NCBI GenBank assembly: GCA_003563455.1
Contig: PWRV01000012.1
Span: 1-31,737 of the forward strand
From: Thioalkalivibrio sp.
GTDB lineage: Bacteria > Pseudomonadota > Gammaproteobacteria > Ectothiorhodospirales > Ectothiorhodospiraceae
Reading direction: 5' to 3'
Length of the DNA stretch: 31,737 nucleotides
Numbering within the stretch: position 1 is the stretch's first letter; every line of letters starts with the position of its first letter. Below are positions 25,745-31,737 of this stretch, piece by piece. The translations under genes were made by a program, and so were the position numbers. The notes below the pieces were generated by a model. The model did not search any database, had not been told where the DNA came from, and saw only the letters and a list, made by a program, of their open reading frames with translations.

Positions 25745-28491
25745 CAGAGTGTCCTCGCCACTTCGACCCGCTGGTAGACCTCGATCTGGTCACCCGGGCG
25801 GACATCGTTGTAGTTCTTCACCGCGATCCCGCACTCGGTGCCGGTACGCACCTCGCTCACGTCTTCCTTGAAGCGACGCAGACTCTCCAGCTCGCCTTCG
25901 TAGATCACCACGTTGTCGCGCAGCACGCGGATCGGGTTGCCGCGCTTGACCGTGCCCTCGACCACCAGGCAGCCCGCGACCGCACCGAAGCCCGACGCCT
26001 TGAAGACGTCGCGTACCTCGGCCAGCCCGACGATCTCCTCCCGCGTCTCGGGCGACAGCAGGCCGGAGAGCGCGTGCTTCACGTCCTCGATCGCCTCGTA
26101 GATCACCGAGTAGTAGCGGATGTCGACGTCGTTGTCCGCGGCCAGGCGGCGCGCCCCGGCATCGGCGCGCACGTTGAACGCGATGATGATCGCCTGGCTG
26201 GCCATCGCGAGGTTGATGTCGGACTCCGAGATGCCACCGACCCCGGTGGATACCACCTTCACCCGCACCTCGTCGGTGGACAGCTTGATCAGCGAGTCGC
26301 GAAGCGCTTCGGCCGAGCCCTGTACATCCGCCTTCAGCAGGATGTTCACGGTCGCAACCTGCCCTTCCTGCATCTGGTTGAAGATGTTCTCCAGCTTCGC
26401 GGCCTGCTGTGCAGCCAGCTTGTGCTCGCGCTGGCGGGTCTCGCGGTGCGCGGCCACCTCGCGCGCGGTCTTGTCGTCCGCGACCACGAGGACTTCGTCC
26501 CCGGCGTTGGGCACCCCGGACAGGCCGAGGACCTCCACCGGCATCGACGGGCCGATCTCCTTCACCGCCGAGCCGGTATCGTCGAACATCGCGCGCACTC
26601 GGCCGTATTCCTGGCCACTGAGCAGGATGTCGCCGTGCTTCAGCGAGCCGGACTGCACCAGCACCGTCGCGACCGGACCCCGCCCCTTGTCCAGGCGTGA
26701 CTCGATCACCACGCCGCGTGCGGGGCCCTCGTCGGGCGCCTTCAGTTCCATCAGCTCGGCCTGCAGGCCGACCGCCTCGAGCAGTCCGTCGACGCCCTTG
26801 CCGGTCAGCGCCGAGACCTGGACGAACTGGGTATCACCGCCCCACTCCTCCGGGATCACCTCGCGCTGGGCCAGTTCGTTCATCACCCGGTCGGCGTCCG
26901 CATCCGGCTTGTCGATCTTGTTCACCGCGACCACCAGCGGCACGCCGCCGGCCTTCGCGTGTTCGACCGCCTCTATGGTCTGCGGCATCACGCCGTCGTC
27001 CGCCGCGACCACCAGGATCACGATGTCCGTGGCCTTCGCGCCCCGGGCACGCATCGCGGTGAATGCGGCGTGCCCCGGGGTATCGAGGAAGGTGATGCCG
27101 TCCCGCGTGTTCGGGACGTGGTAGGCCCCGATGTGCTGGGGGATTCCGCCCGCCTCGCCCGAGGCGACCTTGGTCTTGCGGATGTAGTCGAGCAGCGAGG
27201 TCTTGCCGTGGTCCACGTGACCCATCACCGTGACCACCGGCGGACGCGGCTTCGTGTCGAGGCTCTGTTCGATATCGAGGGTGATCTCGTCCTCGATGCT
27301 CCGGGCCTCGGCGGGGACGGCCTTGTGTCCCATTTCCTCGACCACCAGTACCGCGGTGTCCTGGTCGATGCTCTGATTGATCGTGGCCATCACGCCCATG
27401 CCCATCAGGGCCTTGATCAGCTGCGGAGCCTTGATGGCCATCGCCTGGGCCAGCTCGCCCACGGTGATGGTCTCCGGGATCTCGATCTCGCGCACCACCG
27501 GCGCGGTTGGCCGCGCGAAGCCGTGCTTGCTCGCCACCGCCGCGGCGGCCGCGGTCTGCGCGACGCGGCTCCGACCCTTCTCGCGACGCCCGCGGCGGTC
27601 GCCGGTCACGTGCAGTTCGCGGCGCCCGCCCGCGTCGTCGCGACCACCACCGCGCCGACCCTTCTTCTTCGCCGGCTCGCCCTTGGCTGCGGCCTCCTGC
27701 TTGGCCTTGACCTCCTTGTCCGCGAGCTGCCTGAGGGCCTCTTCCTTGCGCTCCATACGCGCCTTTTCCTCGGCCTTCGCGAGGGCCGCAGCCTCTTCCT
27801 CGCGCTGCTTCTGTTCCTGCCGCTGACGGCGCTCTTCCTGCTCCTGCTGGCGCTGTTCGACTGCGCGGCGCATCGCCTCGCGCTCGACCTCGACCTGGCG
27901 GGCGAGCTGCTCGGTGCGGCTGAGCCGCCGTGTCGGGGCCGCCTCCGCCGGTTCCGGCTCGACCTCCGGTTCGGGCGCGGCCGGGGTCTCGGGCTCGGCG
28001 GCGGTTTTGGTCACCGGCACCTCGGGTTCCGGGGCCGGCTCGGCCTCGGCCGCCGGCATCTCGCGGACGGGCTCGGGTGCAGGGGCCTCCGGCGCCTGCG
28101 CTTCTGCGACCGGTTCCACCGCCGGTTCCGGTACCGTCTCCGGAGTGGGAACGGCGGTCGGCTCCGCCACCGGAACCGTCTCGGCCGGCTTGCGCAGGAC
28201 CTGGCGGCGCTTGCGCACCTCGACGTTGACCGTCTTTGTCCGTCCCTGCCCGGCATTGACCTTCAGGGTCTGTGTCGTGGCACGGCGCTTCAGCGTGACG
28301 CGCCCGCCATCGTCCTTTTCGGCTCCGCCGTGCGTCTCGCGCAGGTGCGCCAGCAGACGCAGCTTCTGCGCGTCGCTCACTCGGGCCGCCGGGCCTTCCA
28401 CCTCGACACCGGCCTCCTTCAGTTGGCCGATCAGGCGGTCAACCGGCGTACCGACCGATTCCGCGAGTTGCTGTACTGTCATCTGCGACAT
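25744..28491 (-). CDS. infB: Translation initiation factor IF-2
   Basis: 915-residue GTPase that brings fMet-tRNA to the 30S subunit. An IF2 N-terminal mini-domain (about 1-55, VQQLAESVGTPVDRLIGQLK) is followed by a long low-complexity Pro/Ala/Glu segment, then a charged Gln/Glu/Arg coiled-coil-like stretch. The G domain begins near residue 420 with GHVDHGKT, DTPGHAAF, NKIDKP and SALTGKG; beta-barrel and C-terminal fMet-tRNA-binding domains follow. AGGAGG lies eight bases before the ATG. The repetitive linker is normal for high-GC Gammaproteobacteria. The gene lies 67 bases after nusA. Confidence 0.98.
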   Translation of the reverse strand: MSQMTVQQLAESVGTPVDRLIGQLKEAGVEVEGPAARVSDAQKLRLLAHLRETHGGAEKDDGGRVTLKRRATTQTLKVNAGQGRTKTVNVEVRKRRQVLRKPAETVPVAEPTAVPTPETVPEPAVEPVAEAQAPEAPAPEPVREMPAAEAEPAPEPEVPVTKTAAEPETPAAPEPEVEPEPAEAAPTRRLSRTEQLARQVEVEREAMRRAVEQRQQEQEERRQRQEQKQREEEAAALAKAEEKARMERKEEALRQLADKEVKAKQEAAAKGEPAKKKGRRGGGRDDAGGRRELHVTGDRRGRREKGRSRVAQTAAAAAVASKHGFARPTAPVVREIEIPETITVGELAQAMAIKAPQLIKALMGMGVMATINQSIDQDTAVLVVEEMGHKAVPAEARSIEDEITLDIEQSLDTKPRPPVVTVMGHVDHGKTSLLDYIRKTKVASGEAGGIPQHIGAYHVPNTRDGITFLDTPGHAAFTAMRARGAKATDIVILVVAADDGVMPQTIEAVEHAKAGGVPLVVAVNKIDKPDADADRVMNELAQREVIPEEWGGDTQFVQVSALTGKGVDGLLEAVGLQAELMELKAPDEGPARGVVIESRLDKGRGPVATVLVQSGSLKHGDILLSGQEYGRVRAMFDDTGSAVKEIGPSMPVEVLGLSGVPNAGDEVLVVADDKTAREVAAHRETRQREHKLAAQQAAKLENIFNQMQEGQVATVNILLKADVQGSAEALRDSLIKLSTDEVRVKVVSTGVGGISESDINLAMASQAIIIAFNVRADAGARRLAADNDVDIRYYSVIYEAIEDVKHALSGLLSPETREEIVGLAEVRDVFKASGFGAVAGCLVVEGTVKRGNPIRVLRDNVVIYEGELESLRRFKEDVSEVRTGTECGIAVKNYNDVRPGDQIEVYQRVEVARTL

Positions 28492-28558
28492 TGCGCCTAC
28501 CTCCTGTCCAATTCTATACGCTCGAAGCGCGCCCTGGTTTGACCGGCCATGTGCGGCC

Positions 28559-30055
28559 TCAGGCGTCGGCCGCGAACCATGGGGCCCGCGCCGTCATGAT
28601 CAGCTCGGCCGCCTGCTCCGAATCGATCCCGGTGGCCTCGACCACGTCATCGACCGCCTGCTCGGCCAGATCTTCCATGGTGCAGATGCCGTTGGCCGCC
28701 AGCTTGTTTGCCAGCGCCGGAGTCATCCCCTCCATGTTGAGCAGGTCGTCCGCGGGTTGTGCGCCCTCGAGCTGCTCCTCGGCGGCGATCGCCCGAGTCA
28801 GCAGCGCGTCGCTCGCGCGCGAGCGCAGTTCCGCGACGATATCGGCATCGAACTCTTCGATTCCCAGGAGTTCCTGTTCATCGACATAGGCCACCTCGTC
28901 GAGTGTGGTGAAGCCCTCCTGCACCAGGATTGCCGCGACCTCCTCGTCCACGTCCAGGGAATCCATGAACTGCTGCTGGACCACCTGCGCCTCGGCATCG
29001 CTCTTCTCCGCCGCCTGCGCCTCGGTCATCACGTTCAGTTCCCAGCCCGTCAGCTGCGAGGCCAGGCGAATGTTCTGCCCGCCACGCCCGATCGCGAGGG
29101 AAAGCTTGTCCTCGGCCACGGCGATATCCATGCTCTGCTTTTCCTCGTCCACGACGATCGACAGCACCTCGGCGGGCGACATCGCATTGATCACGAACTG
29201 GGCCGGATTCTCGTTCCAGACGATGATGTCGATGCGCTCACCGGCCAGTTCGTTCGACACCGACTGCACGCGCGAGCCACGCATCCCGACACAGGCGCCT
29301 ACGGGGTCAAGCCGGGGATCGTTGGAGCGCACCGCGATCTTCGCGCGCATGCCCGGGTCCCGGGCCGCACCCATGATCTCGATGATGTTCTGGCCAACCT
29401 CCGGGACCTCCAGCTTGAACAGTTCGATCAGGAACTCCGGAACGGTCCGGCTGATGATGAGCTGCGGACCGCGCGCCTCGGGCCGGATCTCGCGCAGGTA
29501 GCCCCGGAGCCGGTCGTTGTTGCGCACGGATTCCCGCGGAATCATGTGTTCGCGCGGCACGAGCGCCTCGGCGTTGCCGCCGAGATCGATATAGACACCG
29601 TTGCGGTCGGTGCGTTTCACGATACCCATCACCAGGCCGCCGACGCGCGACTGGTACTCCTCAACCACCTTGGCGCGCTCCGCCTCCCGAACCTTCTGCA
29701 CGATCACCTGCTTGGCAGTCTGGGCGGCGATGCGGCCGAAATCGACGGCCTCGACGGGCTCCTCGATCACCTCGCCGACCTCGATCTCCGGATATTTCTG
29801 CCGCGCGTACGAGAGCAGGATCTGATGCTCGGGCGACTCGAATTCCGGGTCATCGTCGTCCAGCACGGTCCAGCGCCGGAAGGCCTCATAGTCCCCGGAG
29901 CTGCGGTCGATCTTGACGCGCACATCCATCTTGCCACCATGGCGCTTGCGGGTGGCCATCGCCAGCGCGGACTCCAACGCCTCGAAGATGACGCTCTTGT
30001 CCACGCCCTTCTCGTTCGACACGGCGTCGACGACCAGCAGGATCTCCTTGTTCAT
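28559..30055 (-). CDS. nusA: Transcription termination/antitermination factor NusA
   Basis: 498 residues, the E. coli-like length. In order: the RNA-polymerase-binding N-terminal domain (MNKEILLVVDAVSNEKGVDK), an S1 domain near 135-200, two KH domains (RVQSVSNELAGERIDIIVW; LSLAIGRGGQNIRLASQLTGW), and two C-terminal acidic repeats (EEVAAILVQEGFTTLDEVAY; ADDLLNMEGMTPALANKLA). Two repeats are typical of Gammaproteobacteria. GGAGAGG precedes the ATG. It is second in the rimP operon, 44 bases after rimP. Confidence 0.98.
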   Translation of the reverse strand: MNKEILLVVDAVSNEKGVDKSVIFEALESALAMATRKRHGGKMDVRVKIDRSSGDYEAFRRWTVLDDDDPEFESPEHQILLSYARQKYPEIEVGEVIEEPVEAVDFGRIAAQTAKQVIVQKVREAERAKVVEEYQSRVGGLVMGIVKRTDRNGVYIDLGGNAEALVPREHMIPRESVRNNDRLRGYLREIRPEARGPQLIISRTVPEFLIELFKLEVPEVGQNIIEIMGAARDPGMRAKIAVRSNDPRLDPVGACVGMRGSRVQSVSNELAGERIDIIVWNENPAQFVINAMSPAEVLSIVVDEEKQSMDIAVAEDKLSLAIGRGGQNIRLASQLTGWELNVMTEAQAAEKSDAEAQVVQQQFMDSLDVDEEVAAILVQEGFTTLDEVAYVDEQELLGIEEFDADIVAELRSRASDALLTRAIAAEEQLEGAQPADDLLNMEGMTPALANKLAANGICTMEDLAEQAVDDVVEATGIDSEQAAELIMTARAPWFAADA

Positions 30056-30099
30056 TCAATGCCTCTCCACGACGTCGGCGGACTGCCACCGATAATTCA

Positions 30100-30570
30100 T
30101 CAACGGCCGGGTTCGATCGGCTCCAGCAACCGGGCCCGCGCGATTGCACCGAATGGCAGCAGGAAGGACTCGCCATCGCCCTCGACCTCGATTCCCTCGT
30201 CCGACACGGACAGCAGACGGCCGCGGTAGTTGCGGCGCCCGTGTTCGGGCCAGGCCAGCCGCACTTTCAGATCGCTGCCGAGGTATTGCCGGTACTGGGC
30301 CTCCGTGAACAGCGGGCGCTCGATTCCCGGGCTCGAAACCTCCAGGGTGTAGTCGCCCCGGATCGGCTCCTCCACATCCAGTACTGCACTCACCTGTTCA
30401 CTGACATCGCCACAGTCGTCCACGGTGACGCCGTCGGGGTGGTCGATGTACACACGCAGCACCACGGGCCGCGAGCCCGAGTGATACTCGAGCCCCCAAA
30501 GTTCGAAGCCCAGCGATTCCACGACGGGCTTCAGCATCGCTCCGAGCGCGTCCGACTTCTCCAACGCCAT
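30100..30570 (-). CDS. rimP: Ribosome maturation factor RimP
   Basis: 156 residues. It assists 30S maturation. The N-terminal domain includes LKPVVESLGFELWGLEYHSGSRPVVLRVYIDHPDGVTVDDC, and VEEPIRGDYTLEVSSPGIERPLF is the family signature; the C-terminal SH3-like barrel ends in the sequence LLEPIEPGR. ATG 30570 is chosen for its GGAG-type site and fit to the family. It is the first gene of the operon, downstream of two tandem terminators that isolate it from the MFS gene; its promoter should lie between 30571 and 30624 or be embedded in the terminator region, but I cannot place it. Confidence 0.96.
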   Translation of the reverse strand: MALEKSDALGAMLKPVVESLGFELWGLEYHSGSRPVVLRVYIDHPDGVTVDDCGDVSEQVSAVLDVEEPIRGDYTLEVSSPGIERPLFTEAQYRQYLGSDLKVRLAWPEHGRRNYRGRLLSVSDEGIEVEGDGESFLLPFGAIARARLLEPIEPGR

Positions 30571-30624
30571 CCTGCTCCCGGGCCGTACGACGACCCTCGT
30601 TCGCCGGGCACGCCCGGCACCAAC

Positions 30625-30649
30625 AAAAAAAGGGCGCCCAACCGCCCCT
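30625..30649 (-). terminator. Intrinsic terminator upstream of rimP
   Basis: On the minus strand AGGGGCG pairs with CGCCCTT (seven pairs including one G-U) around a six-base loop, running into seven consecutive T. Strong canonical form; it would stop transcripts entering the rimP operon. Confidence 0.85.
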
Positions 30650-30733
30650 CGGATGCGGTCGCCGGCTTCACCCGCGTCCGCCAAGCCTTCACCAAACCCG
30701 ATCGCCGTCCGGAGACGGAGATCGCGGGTCCAA

Positions 30734-30757
30734 CAATAAAGGCCCCGGTTGGGGCCT
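30734..30757 (-). terminator. Intrinsic terminator, second of the tandem pair
   Basis: On the minus strand AGGCCCC pairs with GGGGCCT around AACC and is followed by TTATTG. It lies about 85 bases before the first terminator, so something transcribed from the right, or a short RNA between, is terminated twice. Confidence 0.8.
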
Positions 30758-30863
30758 CAAGGCATGTGCCTGCGGACGACCCGCGGGATTGCTCCCCACG
30801 CCTGCCGGCCACCGGCGAACTCCGTCTCAGCCCCATGGAAGGATCGCCATGCCATCCAGCCAT

Positions 30864-31121
30864 TCAGGGCCCGCAAGACCGGAAAGCCTCCAGCCATGCG
30901 GGAGCGGCATAGTACCGCAGCGGCCGCTGCCCCGTAAAGGGCTGCGGACACAGGTCGAGAGATGGGTGGTAATGGACAAGGAACACGCGGCGCTGCTCGT
31001 ACGCATACCCGAGAACAGCACCGTCGCCAGGCTCTTGGCGCCCGTCTCCGCACCATTCCACGTTGTTCCCTTCGGCCGTCAAGGCCTGTTTCAACTGGCC
31101 AGAAAAGTAGGATTGAAGCAA
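30864..31121 (-). pseudogene. Short ORF, possible decayed PIN-like (DUF5615-type) toxin remnant
   Basis: The reading frame of up to 85 residues begins at a TTG with no ribosome site. About 45 residues (LKQALTAEGNNVEWCGD.., then GAVLGYAYEQRRVF) resemble the middle of DUF5615 PIN-like proteins, in which LRAEGHDV-type and A-YA-E-RVLVT-type segments surround an acidic helix. The expected N-terminal aspartate strand and the following T-x-D-x-D-F motif are absent, so even if related it is broken. The resemblance is from memory only and weak. Confidence 0.25.
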
Positions 31122-31239
31122 CCGTCGCGGCGTTGGTTCGTCAACACGCTCGCCCGGCCGGGCGGCTCAACGCCCCCTTCTCCCCCCACTCCAATGGACT
31201 CTCGCTGGGCTGCCGGCCTGCCTTTCGATCGCGGTGCCG

Positions 31240-31737
31240 TCAGTCCGCCGGGTTCAGGCGCGCGTGGGTTTCCTCGCCCCACCACCAGACCACCGCGCCG
31301 GAGACCCACATCGCGACCACCACAAACCAGAAACCCCAGGTGACCGAACCGCCGAGATGAGCCACGATGCCCAACCCCAGGGCACCGATACCGTAGCCAA
31401 GATCCCGCCAGAACCGGTAGGTTCCGATTGCCGAACCGCGCCAGTTGGGATGCGCGATGTCCGCGACCGCCGCGCTCAAATTGGGATACAGCAGAGCCAT
31501 GCCAAAGCCGGTTACCGCGGCGGCAAACGACCACCATAGTACGCCCTCGCCCAACAGGGTCAGAGCGACCCCACCGCCGCAAATCCACATGCCCCAGACG
31601 ATCGGCCGCAGACGCCCGATGTGATCCGACAGGCGGCCGGTCAGGAACTGCGAACCGCCCCAGACGAAGCCGTAGATCCCCACCACCCAGCCGATCGCGG
31701 GAAGGCTGAGCCCCTGCTGATACAGGAACACCGGATA
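31240..31737 (-). CDS. MFS transporter, C-terminal half (5' end outside window)
   Basis: The frame is open to the window edge, giving about 165 residues. Roughly five hydrophobic helices are visible, with the MFS loop motif GRLSDHIGRLRPIV between two of them (the C-terminal repeat of motif A), YPNLSAAVADIAHPNWRGSAIGTYRFWRDLGYGIGALGLG, and a short charged tail after VVWWWGEETHARLNP. It is an inner-membrane transporter of unknown substrate. No terminator is obvious after the stop, though the tandem terminators further along may serve it. Confidence 0.88.
   Translation of the reverse strand, partial: YPVFLYQQGLSLPAIGWVVGIYGFVWGGSQFLTGRLSDHIGRLRPIVWGMWICGGGVALTLLGEGVLWWSFAAAVTGFGMALLYPNLSAAVADIAHPNWRGSAIGTYRFWRDLGYGIGALGLGIVAHLGGSVTWGFWFVVVAMWVSGAVVWWWGEETHARLNPAD

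Larger units (their letters stand above)
30571..31239. other. Gene-poor region between rimP and an MFS transporter
   Basis: About 670 bases with no confident gene. It contains two minus-strand terminators (30625-30649 and 30734-30757), a possible remnant ORF (30864-31121), and a perfect 14-base palindrome CGCCCGGCCGGGCG at 31151-31164. The tRNA genes that often precede rimP in Gammaproteobacteria were looked for on both strands and not seen. Confidence 0.6.

Noticed and set aside
27501..28230. Repetitive Pro/Ala/Glu codons in infB as a possible DNA repeat array
   Set aside because: Irregular low-complexity coding sequence normal for the IF-2 linker; no exact direct repeat units of fixed length.
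26959..30229. Plus-strand open frames opposite infB and nusA
   Set aside because: Antisense to highly conserved translation genes; Ser/Gly/Arg-rich shadows of the IF-2 low-complexity linker.
31080..31135. tRNA T-arm-like sequence on the minus strand in the rimP upstream gap
   Set aside because: A GGTTGCTTCAATCC stretch recalls a T-loop, but no acceptor, D or anticodon stems can be built around it.

Overview
This window looks like the chromosome of a high-GC gammaproteobacterium. The gene order rimP-nusA-infB-rbfA-truB-rpsO-pnp, a NusA with two C-terminal acidic repeats and the overall protein style point there. An Ectothiorhodospiraceae/Chromatiales-like organism is my best guess, but it is inferred from style and not proven.

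Layout. (A) 1-13002, plus strand, is an organic-acid (probably acetate) uptake and activation region. It holds a sensor kinase fused to a sodium/solute-symporter-like membrane domain (5' end outside the window), an NtrC-type sigma-54 response regulator, a clear sigma-54 promoter with two upstream palindromes, a cNMP/CBS/DUF294 nucleotidyltransferase-like protein, the two-subunit symporter (DUF4212 plus large subunit), a terminator, a second cNMP/CBS/DUF294 protein overlapping a DnaQ-fold exonuclease, a highly structured leader, and acs (acetyl-CoA synthetase). (B) 13186-13848 is a secreted rhodanese. (C) 14019-20743 is the Anbu locus: an Anbu proteasome-like peptidase on plus, convergent with a minus-strand operon of a circularly permuted ATP-grasp protein, an alpha-E protein, an ATP-grasp/alpha-E fusion and a transglutaminase-like protein. 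(D) 20941-21561 is a small SAM methyltransferase. (E) 21636-30570, minus strand, is the translation/RNA-decay operon rimP to pnp, with structured leaders before rpsO and pnp. (F) 30571-31239 has no confident gene but carries two tandem minus-strand terminators. (G) 31240-31737 is the C-terminal part of an MFS transporter running off the right end.

How the parts work together. In A, the kinase probably senses a carboxylate, or flux of one, and activates the sigma-54 regulator. The regulator would bind the palindromes at 3632-3668 and fire the promoter at 3733-3748, producing DUF294 protein 1 and the transporter; Acs then activates the imported acetate. The two DUF294 proteins carry intact GlnD-like nucleotidyltransferase motifs, so post-translational control of uptake is plausible but unproven. 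In C, the known association of Anbu, ATP-grasp, alpha-E and transglutaminase-like proteins suggests synthesis and turnover of a peptide or peptide tag whose chemistry remains unknown. This locus and the DUF294/exonuclease pair are the best candidates for poorly described biology here. I saw no tRNA, rRNA, CRISPR array, insertion sequence or prophage.
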